Assembly: GCA_028710605.1 (NCBI GenBank)
Contig: JAQTTU010000006.1
Location: 62,001 to 126,000 of the forward strand
DNA length: 64,000 nucleotides
Source: Sideroxydans sp.
GTDB taxonomy: Bacteria > Pseudomonadota > Gammaproteobacteria > Burkholderiales > Gallionellaceae
Reading direction: 5' to 3'
Part shown: positions 25,668 through 35,934 of the stretch, one piece after another
How the letters are laid out: each line of letters starts with the position of its first letter
Position numbering within the stretch: the stretch's first letter is position 1
Notes under the pieces: generated by a model
What the model saw: the letters and a program-made list of their open reading frames with translations, nothing else
What the model was told of the DNA's origin: nothing
Databases searched by the model: none
Program-made: the position numbers and the translations under genes

Positions 25668-28382
25668 TCAATTCAATTTGCCATGGCACTGCTTGTATTT
25701 TTTTCCCGAGCCGCAGGGACAGGGGTCATTGCGTCCGACTTTCTCGTTCGTCCTAACGAAAGGTTTGTGCTCCTCTGCCGGCTTGTCGGTTGATGCCAGC
25801 GCCTCTTCGTAGTCGGCATGATGATACTGCACATTTTCCGGGGCGTGGGGCGCTTCCGCCGCCGCCACATCGGCCTCGCTGCGAATCTGCACATTCATCA
25901 GCGTCTGCGTCACATCGCGCTTGATCGCTTCCAGCATGGTCGAGAACAACTCGAACGCTTCGCGCTTGTATTCCTGCTTGGGATTTTTCTGCGCATAGCC
26001 GCGCAGATGAATGCCCTGGCGCAAATGATCCAGCGCCGCCAGATGCTCGCGCCAGTGCTGGTCCAGACTTTGCAGCATGACGATGCGCTCGTAGCCGTGC
26101 ATCACTTCGCCGCCGACCATGTCCACTTTCGCCTGATACTGCTGCTGCGCCGCCTCCAGGATGCGGGTTAACAAACCGTCCTGATCCAGTTGTTTGTCCT
26201 GCTCCATCCACCACACCAGCTCCAGATGCAACTGGAACTCCGCCGCCAGCGCTTTTTCCAGACCCGGCACATCCCATTGTTCTTCCATGCTGCCGCGCGG
26301 CAAATATTCGGCAAACATGTCGCCCAACAGCCCTTCGCGCATGGCGGTAATGGTTTCGCTGATGTCGGTGCTTTCCAGTAACTCAGAGCGCTGCTGGTAA
26401 ATCACCTTGCGCTGGTCGTTGGCCACATCGTCGTATTCGAGAATCTGTTTGCGCATGTCGAAGTTGCGCGCTTCCACTTTGCGCTGCGCGTTTTCGATAG
26501 CGCGCGTCACCCAGCTATGCTCGATGGCTTCGCCCTCAGGCAGCTTGAAGCGGTTCATGATCGCGGCCACGCGGTCGGAAGCGAAAATGCGCAACAGCGG
26601 GTCTTCCAGCGACAAATAGAAGCGGCTGGAACCAGGGTCGCCCTGACGGCCTGAACGTCCGCGCAACTGGTTATCCACGCGCCGCGATTCGTGGCGTTCG
26701 GTGCCGATGATGTGCAAGCCGCCGCTGGCAATCACTTGCTCGTGAATCGGCTGCCATGCGGCGCGCAATTCGGCGACGCGCGCCTCGCGCGTCGCCGCAT
26801 CCAGACTCTCGTCCATACGCACCAACTCGATGGGCTTCTCCACGTTGCCACCCAGCACGATGTCCGTGCCGCGACCGGCCATGTTGGTGGCGATGGTAAT
26901 CATCTTGGGACTACCGGCTTGCGCCACGATCTCGGCTTCGCGCGCATGCTGTTTGGCGTTCAGCACCTGATGCGGCAACTTGGCCTTGTCCAGCAAGCCG
27001 GACAGCAACTCGGAAGTTTCGATGGAAGTCGTGCCCACCAGCACGGGCTGGCCGCGCTCGTAACAATCGCGCACATCGGCGATCACCGCCGCATATTTTT
27101 CCTGCGCGCTGAGATAGACCTTGTCCATCATATCCTTGCGTATCGTCGGGCGATGCGGCGGGATGATGACTGTTTCCAGGTTGTAGATCGTCTGGAATTC
27201 GTAGGCCTCGGTATCCGCCGTGCCGGTCATGCCCGACAGCTTGTTGTACATGCGGAAATAATTCTGGAACGTGATCGAAGCCAGCGTCTGGTTTTCTTTC
27301 TGGATCGCCACACCTTCTTTGGCTTCCACCGCCTGGTGCAGACCGTCCGACCAGCGCCGTCCCGCCATCAGCCGTCCGGTGAACTCATCGACGATCACCA
27401 CTTCGCCGTTCTGGATCACGTAGTGTTGATCCAGGAAAAACAGGTTGTGCGCGCGCAACGCGGCGTACAGATGGTGGATTAGCGTGATATTGGCCGGGTC
27501 GTACAAACTGCCGCCTATGGGCAGCATTCCCGCTTGCGCCAGCAGTTTTTCGGCATTCTCGTGCCCCGTTTCGGAAAGCAAAATCTGATGGTTTTTTTCA
27601 TCGACATGGAAATCGCCGGGTGCATCTTCTGTCGCCTGACGCTTCAGACTCGGCACCAGTTTGTCCATGCGCAGATACACATCGAGATTGTCTTCCGCCT
27701 GGCCGGAAATAATCAGCGGCGTGCGCGCCTCGTCGATCAGGATGGAGTCCACTTCATCCACGATGGCAAAATTCAAGCCGCGCTGGAAACGTTCATCCGC
27801 CTGCGCCGCCATGTTGTCGCGCAGGTAATCGAAACCGAATTCGTTGTTGGTGCCGTAGGTGATGTCCGCGCCGTAGGCCGTTTGTTTGTCCGCATGCTCC
27901 ATGCTGGTCAGGATGACCCCGACCGACAGCCCGAGGAATCGGTACAAACGCCCCATCCATTCCGCATCGCGCGCCGCCAGGTAGTCGTTCACCGTCACCA
28001 CATGCACGCCTTTGCCCGACAAGGCGTTCAGGTAGGCCGGCAAAGTCGCCATCAGCGTTTTGCCCTCGCCCGTGCGCATTTCGGCGATCTTGCCGTAATG
28101 CAGCACCATGCCGCCTATCAACTGCACATCGAAGTGGCGCATTTGCAACACGCGTTTGCCGCCTTCGCGCACCACGGCGAACGCTTCCGGCAAAATCGCA
28201 TCCAGCGATTCACCTTTTTGCACGCGCTGTTTGAATTCTGCCGTTTTGGCCTGCAATTGTTCGTCCGACAAGGCCGAGATTTCAGCCTCCAGCGCATTGA
28301 TGCGCACTACGCTCTGGCGATATTGTTTAAGCAAGCGGTCATTACGACTGCCGAATACGGATTTCAACAATTTGGAGATCAT
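25668..28382 (-). CDS. secA: Preprotein translocase ATPase SecA
   Basis: Motor that drives unfolded proteins through SecYEG. The ATG at 28382 ([18 protein letters not shown]) gives 904 residues; the upstream extension of the frame runs into the terminator at 28414-28445 and is rejected. Walker A MRTGEGKT, the [17 protein letters not shown] block, the NMAGRGTDI motif and the C-terminal zinc/SecB-binding tail [14 protein letters not shown] are all present. It lies after the M23 peptidase gene, as in many betaproteobacteria. Confidence 0.98.
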   Translation of the reverse strand: MISKLLKSVFGSRNDRLLKQYRQSVVRINALEAEISALSDEQLQAKTAEFKQRVQKGESLDAILPEAFAVVREGGKRVLQMRHFDVQLIGGMVLHYGKIAEMRTGEGKTLMATLPAYLNALSGKGVHVVTVNDYLAARDAEWMGRLYRFLGLSVGVILTSMEHADKQTAYGADITYGTNNEFGFDYLRDNMAAQADERFQRGLNFAIVDEVDSILIDEARTPLIISGQAEDNLDVYLRMDKLVPSLKRQATEDAPGDFHVDEKNHQILLSETGHENAEKLLAQAGMLPIGGSLYDPANITLIHHLYAALRAHNLFFLDQHYVIQNGEVVIVDEFTGRLMAGRRWSDGLHQAVEAKEGVAIQKENQTLASITFQNYFRMYNKLSGMTGTADTEAYEFQTIYNLETVIIPPHRPTIRKDMMDKVYLSAQEKYAAVIADVRDCYERGQPVLVGTTSIETSELLSGLLDKAKLPHQVLNAKQHAREAEIVAQAGSPKMITIATNMAGRGTDIVLGGNVEKPIELVRMDESLDAATREARVAELRAAWQPIHEQVIASGGLHIIGTERHESRRVDNQLRGRSGRQGDPGSSRFYLSLEDPLLRIFASDRVAAIMNRFKLPEGEAIEHSWVTRAIENAQRKVEARNFDMRKQILEYDDVANDQRKVIYQQRSELLESTDISETITAMREGLLGDMFAEYLPRGSMEEQWDVPGLEKALAAEFQLHLELVWWMEQDKQLDQDGLLTRILEAAQQQYQAKVDMVGGEVMHGYERIVMLQSLDQHWREHLAALDHLRQGIHLRGYAQKNPKQEYKREAFELFSTMLEAIKRDVTQTLMNVQIRSEADVAAAEAPHAPENVQYHHADYEEALASTDKPAEEHKPFVRTNEKVGRNDPCPCGSGKKYKQCHGKLN

Positions 28383-28413
28383 GCTGTTATTTTCTTGGGC
28401 TGTTATTACGAAC

Positions 28414-28445
28414 AAATAAAAAAGGGTGAGGCACACACCTCACCC
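28414..28445 (-). terminator. Intrinsic terminator between the M23 gene and secA
   Basis: On the minus strand GGGTGAGG (28445-28438) pairs with CCTCACCC (28431-28424) around a short loop, followed by TTTTTTATTT. It would end transcription from lpxC/M23-side genes just before secA. Confidence 0.85.
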
Positions 28446-28465
28446 TGATTACGAAGTCAATCGCA

Positions 28466-29389
28466 TTAACTGGCTGCTTTTTGCAGAAAGCGTACCGGGT
28501 TTTGGGCGATGCCTTTGTATCTCACTTCAAAGTGCAAGTGTGGGCCGGTAGAGCGGCCCGTGCTGCCCGAGAGGGCGATCTCGTTTCCGCGCCGTACCAC
28601 TTGCCCGACCTTGACCAGCAATTTTGAAGCATGGGCATAGCGCGTGACAACATCATTGCCGTGATCAATCTCGATCATATTACCATATTGGGGATGGGTA
28701 TCCGCGAACACCACCACGCCGCTGGCCGAGGCATAGATGGGCGTACCCTGCGGCACCATATAATCCACCCCTTCGTGCATTGCACTCTTTCCGGTAAAAG
28801 GATCGAGACGCCAGCCGAAATTGGAGGAATACCAGGCGGCAGTGATCGGCGCAACAGACGGCAACATCTTCTTGTCAAGGCGATCCTGCTGCAGCAATGT
28901 TTCCAGCGCCACCAGCTTATCGCCGCGATCACTCAGCAATGCGCCCAGACCATCCAGCTGCTGCTGCATCGATTCCAATGAAATTTCTTTCTGGTTAGGG
29001 GCGGGAATAAACGGCCCCCCCTGCGAGGGCACTTGTCCGAAAGAAAAGTCTTCGGTTTTCATTCCAGTCAGCTTGGTCAAGCGTGCACCCAAACCATCCA
29101 GACGCTGGAGTTGCGCCTGCATCTGCCCAAGGCTGACCGCCATCGCATCCAGACTCTGCCGCAAATAGGTTTGTTGTTTCTCTTGCTCGGCCTCTTGCGC
29201 GCTCGCCAGCCAGACTTTCAGCTCATTGCTGATAGCGCCGGGCTGCAACCGCACAATGGCATACTGCGCACTCAATACAGCCGCAATAAACAGGACTAAC
29301 GCCAGCATTCCCGCCACCAGAACATGCGTTCCCGTCAACGTGACACTGCGTGCTTTTGCAAATCGATTCGAAACTAGAATAACATTCAC
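28466..29389 (-). CDS. M23 family metallopeptidase (LytM-type), membrane-anchored
   Basis: Predicted periplasmic peptidoglycan endopeptidase or LytM-type amidase activator. From the GTG at 29389, preceded by a GGGG ribosome site, the product has 307 residues: one N-terminal membrane anchor (about 20-42), a heptad-rich region (about 55-165) and a C-terminal M23 domain with SAMHEGVDYM and HLHFEV, which carry the usual zinc ligands. Longer starts in the frame overlap dciA on the other strand and are disfavoured. Its place between lpxC and secA is conserved in betaproteobacteria. Confidence 0.9.
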   Translation of the reverse strand: MNVILVSNRFAKARSVTLTGTHVLVAGMLALVLFIAAVLSAQYAIVRLQPGAISNELKVWLASAQEAEQEKQQTYLRQSLDAMAVSLGQMQAQLQRLDGLGARLTKLTGMKTEDFSFGQVPSQGGPFIPAPNQKEISLESMQQQLDGLGALLSDRGDKLVALETLLQQDRLDKKMLPSVAPITAAWYSSNFGWRLDPFTGKSAMHEGVDYMVPQGTPIYASASGVVVFADTHPQYGNMIEIDHGNDVVTRYAHASKLLVKVGQVVRRGNEIALSGSTGRSTGPHLHFEVRYKGIAQNPVRFLQKAAS

Positions 29390-29422
29390 GAACTTGCCCC
29401 TTTTAGAAGTCCTCAACTTACC

Positions 29423-29839
29423 GTGACACTTCGCCTGACTGCATTTCTGGAAACCAATCAAGGCCTGCGGCAACTCTCGCAACGAGCCAAGGTTTTGGCC
29501 GCAATGCAAAATCACTATCAGCAAATCGCCCCCGCCACGCTTATTCAAGCCAGCCGCGTGATGCAGTTGCACGGACAAACGCTGATTATCTCGGCAGACA
29601 ACGGCGCGGTGGCCGCGAAATTACGCCAAATCAGCCCGGAAATGATGTCCGCATTTGAAGCAAGGGGAATTCAGGTTACTGGAATTCAAATTCGCGTGCA
29701 AGTCCGCAGCCGTATTGCGCCCGTCATTCCGCCCCGCAGAACAGTAGGCAACAAGGGCAAAAAAGAGCTGGAAAATCTGGTTCTCAACTTGCAGGAAAGC
29801 CCGCTTAGAAACGCATTGCGCCGTCTGGCAAAACGTTGA
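29423..29839 (+). CDS. DUF721 / DciA-like protein
   Basis: Members of this family (DciA) load or assist the replicative helicase DnaB where DnaC is absent. The 138-residue protein starts with GTG at 29423 and shows the N-terminal DUF721 part (QGLRQLSQRAKVLAAMQNHY, IAPATLIQASRVMQLHGQTL). It is the only plus-strand gene in this stretch and is divergent from the M23 gene, 33 bp away. The helicase-loading role is by family only. Confidence 0.85.
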   Translation: MTLRLTAFLETNQGLRQLSQRAKVLAAMQNHYQQIAPATLIQASRVMQLHGQTLIISADNGAVAAKLRQISPEMMSAFEARGIQVTGIQIRVQVRSRIAPVIPPRRTVGNKGKKELENLVLNLQESPLRNALRRLAKR

Positions 29840-29865
29840 AGAAATTTCGCTCGGCGATTCGTTTG

Positions 29866-29904
29866 CCTCCTCGCCCGCTTGCGGGAGAGGATTGAGGTGA
29901 GGGA
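29866..29904. repeat. Palindromic repeat downstream of the DciA-like gene
   Basis: CCTCGCCCGCTTGCGGGAGAGG then ATTGAGGTGAGGG; same family as the in-frame copies in murC and murD. It lies between two convergent genes and may serve as a terminator. Confidence 0.75.
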
Positions 29905-29918
29905 AACGGGCATGCCCG

Positions 29919-30116
29919 TTAGACGAACACCCGCCAAGCCACCAAGCCGAACCTCTCCAGCAGATACAGCGCCGCAAACACCAACAACACATACAGAATG
30001 AATCTGCCGACCTGAATGGCCAGACGGAAATAGCGCGCGTCGCGGGTAAACAGGAAGGCCGCCAGCAATGCAGCGATGAGCAGCGCGGAAATCAACAGTG
30101 CAAATCGAATCAGCAC
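29919..30116 (-). CDS. Small membrane protein
   Basis: 65 residues with two predicted membrane helices (LIRFALLISALLIAALLAAF and FILYVLLVFAALYLLERFGL) joined by a short basic loop. It begins 12 bp after the lpxC stop on the same strand, so it is probably translated from the lpxC message. I do not recognise a family; size, helices and operon position argue that it is a real gene. Confidence 0.7.
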   Translation of the reverse strand: MLIRFALLISALLIAALLAAFLFTRDARYFRLAIQVGRFILYVLLVFAALYLLERFGLVAWRVFV

Positions 30117-30128
30117 CGGTTTGACTAT

Positions 30129-31040
30129 CTAGGCGGGTTGTAATTGCAGGCGCAGGAAGTCGGGAGCCTCTTCCGGCTTGCTGAATGTCTTCATCTCCCA
30201 CGCCGTCTCGTCATCCAGCAAGGCGCGGCACAAGGCGTTGTTCAGGGCATGCCCCGATTTGAAACCGGAGAATGCACCTATCAGTGGATGCCCGAGCAGA
30301 TACAAATCGCCGATGGCATCCAGCACTTTGTGTTTGACGAACTCGTCCTCAAAACGCAACCCGTCTGGATTGATGACGCGGTACTCGTCCATCACGATGG
30401 CGTTATCCAGATTGCCGCCCAAGGCCAAGCCCTGCGCGCGCATGTTCTCCACATCCTGCATGAAACCGAAGGTGCGGGCGCGGCTCACTTCCTTGATGTA
30501 GGAATGCGTGCCCAGATCAACCGTGACATTCTGCTTGGTATTGGCAAACACCGGGTGGGCGAAATTGATGGTGAAGCTCAGCTTGTAACCGTTGAAAGGC
30601 TCGAAGCGTACCCACTTGTCGCCGTCTTTCACTTCCACGACTTTTTTGATACGGATGAATTTCTTGGCCGCCGCCTGTTCGACGATGCCCGCCGACTGTA
30701 GCAGAAAGATAAACGTGCCCGCGCTGCCGTCCATGATGGGCAGTTCAGGGCTGGTCAACTCGACGATGGCGTTATCGATTCCCAGCCCCGCCATGGCCGA
30801 CATCAGATGCTCCACCGTCGCCACCCTGGCTCCGTGCGATTCCAGACACGTGGAAAGGCGCGTGTCGTTCACCGCATGTGCTTCGGCGCGGATGTCGGGT
30901 GAGTTCGCCAAATCGACGCGACGGAACACGATGCCGCTGTCGATTGCCGCCGGACGCAAAGTCAGATAAACCTTCTCGCCCGAATGCAGTCCGACCCCCG
31001 TCGCCTGCACCACCGTCTTTAATGTGCGCTGCTTGACCAT
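30129..31040 (-). CDS. lpxC: UDP-3-O-acyl-N-acetylglucosamine deacetylase LpxC
   Basis: Zinc-dependent, committed step of lipid A synthesis. The 303-residue sequence opens [20 protein letters not shown] and contains the zinc-ligand blocks [14 protein letters not shown] and [19 protein letters not shown] plus the [12 protein letters not shown] motif. In related genomes lpxC usually follows ftsZ directly; here a two-gene cassette lies between them, and lpxC may need its own promoter in 31041-31337. Confidence 0.97.
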   Translation of the reverse strand: MVKQRTLKTVVQATGVGLHSGEKVYLTLRPAAIDSGIVFRRVDLANSPDIRAEAHAVNDTRLSTCLESHGARVATVEHLMSAMAGLGIDNAIVELTSPELPIMDGSAGTFIFLLQSAGIVEQAAAKKFIRIKKVVEVKDGDKWVRFEPFNGYKLSFTINFAHPVFANTKQNVTVDLGTHSYIKEVSRARTFGFMQDVENMRAQGLALGGNLDNAIVMDEYRVINPDGLRFEDEFVKHKVLDAIGDLYLLGHPLIGAFSGFKSGHALNNALCRALLDDETAWEMKTFSKPEEAPDFLRLQLQPA

Positions 31041-31337
31041 TTACTATTACCTAACAATAACTGCATGGAGTTTAACATAGCAAGATTCGCCGCTTCTCTA
31101 TGCCCGCCCCGTTCGCCTGATCCGCAACGCCCGTCAAATCGCGATCTACAACTTGATACAGATGGAGAATGGCGTATTTACTGGCTTCAAACAAAGTGCT
31201 CCAGTAGGAACAATCAAATTCCGCGTTCTCACCTAACCTTCCGAAACACAAAAACCAACAACTCTAGGCTCATCGCTTTATGTTGGTACTGTATTGGATT
31301 ACATAAAACTCATTTTTCAACAAACGTGGTCAAATTT
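31041..31337. other. Intergenic region between tcmP and lpxC
   Basis: About 297 bp, AT-richer than its neighbours, with no supported gene; the plus-strand ORF crossing it has no recognisable features. It carries a stretch near 31168-31195 that resembles 14405-14435 and 11630-11655. It presumably holds the lpxC promoter. Confidence 0.5.
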
Positions 31338-32612
31338 TCAGATAAGTATTATTTGCCGGGACGGTTCGATCACATCATCAGCCCGATAAGTTTTAGAGGG
31401 ACGGCGTATGCTGCCATCCTTGGAAGCAACAACAATATCCTTTGACGAATGTAGTCGTCTGGTCGCGTCCATCAAGTGCGTTTCTGCTGCGGTAGATTGA
31501 CCCACACAACCCTGAAATAATTCTCCGACCCGAATGGGTTTTTTCAATGCAAATATTTGCCTCCCAAAATGTTCTCTTACACCCTCGATACATGCTTCCT
31601 TTGATTGCGGCTCACCAAACTCGAAAGTATCTTGCCCTGTATATTCGCCATCCTTGTTGGCGTTATAACCAAATTCAAAAATGCCCGGCTCCAATTCATG
31701 TCCAAAGTCAGTAGCATGTTCCCAATGAAGAGATTTCATTACTTCGTGTGCGCGGTAGTGATTTGATAAATGGATCAACCAATAGCCCCACGAGTTCGTG
31801 CCATGAGGCTTTACAAAGAACAGCGTCATAAACTCAGCCCCAGATTCGCACTTTATGCCATGAGCTAAATAGCGTTGCAAAATCCTTCGCCATTCTCTTT
31901 TTTGAGTAGCTTTAAGTGTTTTAATTTGCTCCCAGGGAACATAGTTATCGAGACCAATAGTTTCCAGCGGCTTACGGTTGGCGGCGTAATCTGACAAGTA
32001 CGTGGTAAGGTTATCGACATTGAAAGTCATAATGACTTCCGCACCTTTGAGAGTTTTCAAAATACCTGAAATCTCAGGGAAAGGAATGTCTTTGTAGCTG
32101 TACTGGTCAAGAACAAAAATGGCATGTTCGCCCTTTTTTCGCTTCTGAATTGTGTCAACAATTTTTGGAAGTTCCGCAAAAAAACTATTGGTGATTACTC
32201 TAGCTCTGTTGTAATCAAGAAGGTCAATTGCATTTTCTTGTTGCCGTGCAGCCAGCCAGTGACGCAAATGGTTGGTAGTGTCCTGCAAAATATCCACAAA
32301 TAAAAAATCGACGTTAATATTGCGAGGAATTCGGCGATCTTGATTAAGCAACATTCTGGCTTCACGTACCGCTCGCATCATCAACAGCGGCGAACCATCT
32401 GCTATGTCACCTGCTTCTGTTTGGTAGCATCCTCCACCACAGAATCCATCAATTAATGTCAATCGAAGCTCTGGAATGTTGGCCTGCGCCATCAGCTTCA
32501 GAACATAGCGCCTGACGTAATCTTCTACAATATTATGTTTGGTTTGACTGTGTCGATCCAAAATTGGCGGCGGTGAGCCAATTTGCCAAAGATATTTATC
32601 GTCAGATGCCAT
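31338..32612 (-). CDS. tcmP: Three-Cys-motif partner protein TcmP
   Basis: The TcmP family is named for its linkage to three-Cys-motif (DUF5131, Gp37/Gp68) proteins, and here it follows one by only 3 bp. The 424-residue protein has the family opening YLWQIGSPPPILDRHSQTKH and LIDGFCGGGCY, which resembles a nucleotide or SAM-binding turn, then FLFVDILQD and AIFVLDQYSYKDIPF. Biochemical function is unknown. The gene is AT-richer than the flanking dcw genes, consistent with transfer. Confidence 0.88.
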   Translation of the reverse strand: MASDDKYLWQIGSPPPILDRHSQTKHNIVEDYVRRYVLKLMAQANIPELRLTLIDGFCGGGCYQTEAGDIADGSPLLMMRAVREARMLLNQDRRIPRNINVDFLFVDILQDTTNHLRHWLAARQQENAIDLLDYNRARVITNSFFAELPKIVDTIQKRKKGEHAIFVLDQYSYKDIPFPEISGILKTLKGAEVIMTFNVDNLTTYLSDYAANRKPLETIGLDNYVPWEQIKTLKATQKREWRRILQRYLAHGIKCESGAEFMTLFFVKPHGTNSWGYWLIHLSNHYRAHEVMKSLHWEHATDFGHELEPGIFEFGYNANKDGEYTGQDTFEFGEPQSKEACIEGVREHFGRQIFALKKPIRVGELFQGCVGQSTAAETHLMDATRRLHSSKDIVVASKDGSIRRPSKTYRADDVIEPSRQIILI

Positions 32613-32615
32613 TGA

Positions 32616-33362
32616 CTATATGAACTGCTGTAAAGCTGGCATGTCGTCCCATGTGCGGCCATGCAACTGGCGACCATTTTGTTTCTTTGCGCGCTTCACG
32701 CCATCCGCTCCCCAGCCTCCCCATTGCTTGAAGAAAAATGCAGCGCCAGACTCTTCGCACTGCTGACGAATTGGATCAATCCACTCCGGCTTCATTGGTC
32801 GTGCCTTCGGCCCAGATTCGCCGCCAACTATTACCCAATGAATATCAGTCAGATTAACCTCGCCAATATCCTCAAGAAGTGGTTCTACCGACAGGAAGCG
32901 GATACTTGCATCAATCTCGCGCAGCTTGTCAATCCGAGGTACACCATCCTTACGATCCTCAACCGTCACGCCAAGCCACGCATTACGCGGCACTGCGCGA
33001 TTGCGGAAATAAATGGCCATGCGTTCCGCTCGTTTGGTCAACACTTGAAATGTGTGCTGTGGACTGCGCGCGATCACATCAAAAACTTGCTCTATGTATT
33101 CATCCGGTATGCTCTTGTGGAAGAGGTCTGACATAGAGTTCACGAAGTAAACTGTCGGCTTCTTGCGACGCATAGGCTCAGTCAAGCGATCAGGCAGCAC
33201 CGTCAACTTGAAGCCATGTTCATATCCAGATGTACCCATGGCATGTAAACGCACTGCCATTGCTTCTGCATAGCAATGCTTGCAGCCAGCAGAAATCTTG
33301 GTGCATCCCACCGTCGGATTCCATGTTGCTTCTGTCCATTCAATGCGACTGATTTGTGACAT
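32616..33362 (-). CDS. DUF5131 / phage Gp37-Gp68 family protein (three-Cys motif)
   Basis: 248-residue protein opening IEWTEATWNPTVGCTKISAG and continuing CKHCYAE, so that three cysteines (Cx6-7CxxC) lie near the N terminus; family members are thought to bind an iron-sulfur cluster and resemble radical SAM enzymes. Further blocks are VYFVNSMSDLFH and GGESGPKARPM. It heads a two-gene operon with tcmP inserted between ftsZ and lpxC. The family occurs on phages and islands; the substrate is unknown. Confidence 0.88.
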   Translation of the reverse strand: MSQISRIEWTEATWNPTVGCTKISAGCKHCYAEAMAVRLHAMGTSGYEHGFKLTVLPDRLTEPMRRKKPTVYFVNSMSDLFHKSIPDEYIEQVFDVIARSPQHTFQVLTKRAERMAIYFRNRAVPRNAWLGVTVEDRKDGVPRIDKLREIDASIRFLSVEPLLEDIGEVNLTDIHWVIVGGESGPKARPMKPEWIDPIRQQCEESGAAFFFKQWGGWGADGVKRAKKQNGRQLHGRTWDDMPALQQFI

Positions 33363-33432
33363 TTTAATGACCCTCTCTGTTTGCCCGGATCACGTTGCGG
33401 CCATGCCCAAAACCAACATAAGCGCACCGCGT

Positions 33433-33467
33433 GGGCAAACGATGACGCTGTTTACCCACCCTACGAA
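33433..33467. repeat. Small palindromic repeat before the DUF5131 gene
   Basis: GTGGGCAAACGATG then GCTGTTTACCCACCCTAC: inverted halves of a REP-like element in the 107-bp gap downstream of ftsZ. It may terminate the dcw transcript. Confidence 0.55.
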
Positions 33468-33469
33468 CT

Positions 33470-34630
33470 TCAATCCGCCTGTTTGCGCAAGAACGACGGA
33501 ATATCCAGCGTTTCGACCCCGGATTGTTTCATCGCTTCCACCGCTTCGCGGTGACGGCCAGTGCGGATTACGGCGGGCATATCCAGTTCGCTGTAATTCA
33601 CTGCCGGAGCGGCATCGTAGGTTCCGGTGCGTTGCTGCTTCTCGTATGCCAGCACTGGCTTCGGCTGTTTGCGTGCGAGCGGTGCGCCGAGACCGGTAGC
33701 GACGATGGTCACGCGCAATTCTTCGCCCATGGATTCGTCGAACACCGAACCGACGATCACGGTCGCTTCGCTCGCTGCAAACTGGAAGCAGTTCATCACT
33801 TCGTGCAGTTCGTCCAGAGTCAGATTGCTGCTGGAGGTGATGTTGACCAGCACGCCGCGCGCGCCGGACAGATCCATATCTTCCAGCAGCGGGCTGGCGA
33901 TAGCCTGCTCGGCGGCGCGCTGTGCGCGGCCTTCGCCGGAAGCGGAAGCCGCACCCATCATCGCCATACCGTTCTCGGACATCAGCGTGCACACGTCGGC
34001 GAAGTCCACATTCACCATGCCCGGCACATTGATGACTTCGGCGATACCGGCCACCGCGCCTTGCAGCACGCCGTTGGCCGCCTTGAACGCTTCCGGCAGC
34101 GTGGTCTTGCCGCCCAACACCTCCATCAGCTTGGCGTTCGGTACGATGATGAGCGAATCCACATGCACGGCCAATTCTTCGATGCCGGTCTGCGCCAGCG
34201 TCATGCGCTTGCCTTCAAACGCGAACGGCTTGGTGACGACCGCCACGGTGAGGATGCCCAACTCTTTCGCCACTTGCGCCACGATGGGAGCCGCGCCAGT
34301 GCCCGTGCCGCCGCCCATGCCGGCGGTGATGAACACCATGTGCGCGCCGCCGATGATCTCGGCGATGCGCTCGCGGTCTTCTTCCGCTGCGGCCTGGCCG
34401 ATCTCTGGCTTGGCACCCGCGCCCAGACCCCGGGTCAGGTTTGCGCCGATCTGCAACTGCACGCGCGCCTTGCTGCGGCGCAGCGCCTGCGCGTCGGTAT
34501 TGATCACGATGAACTCAACGCCCTGCACACCCTGCTCGATCATGTGATCCACGGCGTTGCCGCCGCAACCGCCCACACCAACCACTTTGATTACTGCGCC
34601 CTGCGGCTGTGCATCCATCAGTTCAAACAT
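33470..34630 (-). CDS. ftsZ: Cell division GTPase FtsZ
   Basis: Tubulin-like GTPase that forms the division ring. The 386-residue protein has the GTP-binding loop MGGGTGTGAAP (about residues 105-115), the T7 region and the conserved C-terminal peptide DIPSFLRKQAD that binds FtsA and ZipA. It is the last dcw gene here, 47 bp after ftsA. The downstream lpxC is displaced by the DUF5131-tcmP cassette. Confidence 0.98.
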   Translation of the reverse strand: MFELMDAQPQGAVIKVVGVGGCGGNAVDHMIEQGVQGVEFIVINTDAQALRRSKARVQLQIGANLTRGLGAGAKPEIGQAAAEEDRERIAEIIGGAHMVFITAGMGGGTGTGAAPIVAQVAKELGILTVAVVTKPFAFEGKRMTLAQTGIEELAVHVDSLIIVPNAKLMEVLGGKTTLPEAFKAANGVLQGAVAGIAEVINVPGMVNVDFADVCTLMSENGMAMMGAASASGEGRAQRAAEQAIASPLLEDMDLSGARGVLVNITSSSNLTLDELHEVMNCFQFAASEATVIVGSVFDESMGEELRVTIVATGLGAPLARKQPKPVLAYEKQQRTGTYDAAPAVNYSELDMPAVIRTGRHREAVEAMKQSGVETLDIPSFLRKQAD

Positions 34631-34677
34631 AGTATTTCTCCTTTAAAAATTGCAAAACAGAACCCGAACTGCCAATG

Positions 34678-35913
34678 TTAAAAATTGCGTTGAAACCACG
34701 TCTTCATATTTGCCAACACATCCTTGAACGATCCCGAATTGACCCGCGTCACTTCGTTGCGCTGGTACTGCTCCAGCCCGTACATCAACAAACCCACACC
34801 CGTGGCGTAACGCGGTGTCTTCACCACGTCGGACAAACCGCCGATATTGCGCGGCAAACCCAGCCGCACCGGCATGTGAAAAATCTCCTCGCCCAGCTCG
34901 ATCATGCCCTGCATGGCGCTGCTGCCGCCGGTGAGCACGATGCCGGACGACAGCAAATCCTCGAACCCGCTGCGGCGCAATTCCTGCTGCACCAGCGAAT
35001 ACAGCTCTTCCACGCGCGGCTCTATCACTTCCGACAGCGTCTGCCGCGACAAGGTGCGCGCGCTGCGTTCGCCCACGCCGGGCACTTCGATGGGCGCATC
35101 GTTGGCCAGTTGCCGCAAGGCGCAGCCGTATTTGATCTTGATGTCCTCGGCATCCTTGGTCGGCGTGCGCAACGCCATCGCGATGTCGTTGGTGATCTGG
35201 TCGCCCGCGATGGGGATCACCGCCGTGTGGCGGATCGCACCGCCGGTAAACACCGCCACATCGGTAGTGCCGCCGCCGATGTCGATCAGGCATACACCCA
35301 GCTCCCTTTCGTCGTCGGCCAGCACCGCCTTGCTCGATGCCAGCGGCTGCAAAATCATCTCGTTCACTTCCAGCCCGCAACGGTGTATGCACTTCAAGAT
35401 GTTTTGCACCGCCGACACCGCGCCGGTGACGATGTGTATTTCCACCTCCAGCCGCATGCCGCTCATACCCAGCGGCTTCTTGATGCCGCCCTGCCCGTCA
35501 ATGCTGAATTCCTGTTCGATGATATGCAGCATCTGCTGGTCGCCCGGCAGGCTGATCGAACTGGCGGTCTCGATGGCGCGCACGATGTCGGTGTGCGCCA
35601 CTTCCTTGTCCTTGATCTTGATCATGCCGTTGGCGTTGGAACTCCTGATGTGGCTGCCCGCGATGCCGGTGTAAACCTCCTTGATCTTGCAATCCGCCAT
35701 CAACTCGGCTTCCTCCAGCGCGCGCTGGATTGCGCCCACCGTCGCGTCGATGTTCACCACCATGCCCTTCTTCATTCCGGACGACTGGTGCATGCCCGCA
35801 CCGATCACTTCCAGCGTGCCTTCCGGCCTGATCTCGGCGACGATGCACGCAATCTTCGACGTGCCGATGTCCAGCCCAACGATCAAATGCTTGTTCTCTC
35901 GGTTCTTGCTCAT
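34678..35913 (-). CDS. ftsA: Cell division protein FtsA
   Basis: Actin-like ATPase that anchors FtsZ to the membrane and recruits later divisome proteins. The 411-residue sequence shows the phosphate-binding VGLDIGTSKIACIV at the start, the second block CLIDIGGGTTDVAVF, the IVLTGGSSAMQGM motif, and a C-terminal amphipathic helix (LANMKTWFQRNF). It follows ftsQ by 21 bp. Confidence 0.97.
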   Translation of the reverse strand: MSKNRENKHLIVGLDIGTSKIACIVAEIRPEGTLEVIGAGMHQSSGMKKGMVVNIDATVGAIQRALEEAELMADCKIKEVYTGIAGSHIRSSNANGMIKIKDKEVAHTDIVRAIETASSISLPGDQQMLHIIEQEFSIDGQGGIKKPLGMSGMRLEVEIHIVTGAVSAVQNILKCIHRCGLEVNEMILQPLASSKAVLADDERELGVCLIDIGGGTTDVAVFTGGAIRHTAVIPIAGDQITNDIAMALRTPTKDAEDIKIKYGCALRQLANDAPIEVPGVGERSARTLSRQTLSEVIEPRVEELYSLVQQELRRSGFEDLLSSGIVLTGGSSAMQGMIELGEEIFHMPVRLGLPRNIGGLSDVVKTPRYATGVGLLMYGLEQYQRNEVTRVNSGSFKDVLANMKTWFQRNF

Positions 35914-35934
35914 CGCTATTCCTTTACCACTTCA

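Noticed and set aside
31065-31445. Plus-strand ORF of 126 codons near tcmP
   Set aside because: Overlaps the tcmP 3' end, no ribosome site or family features.
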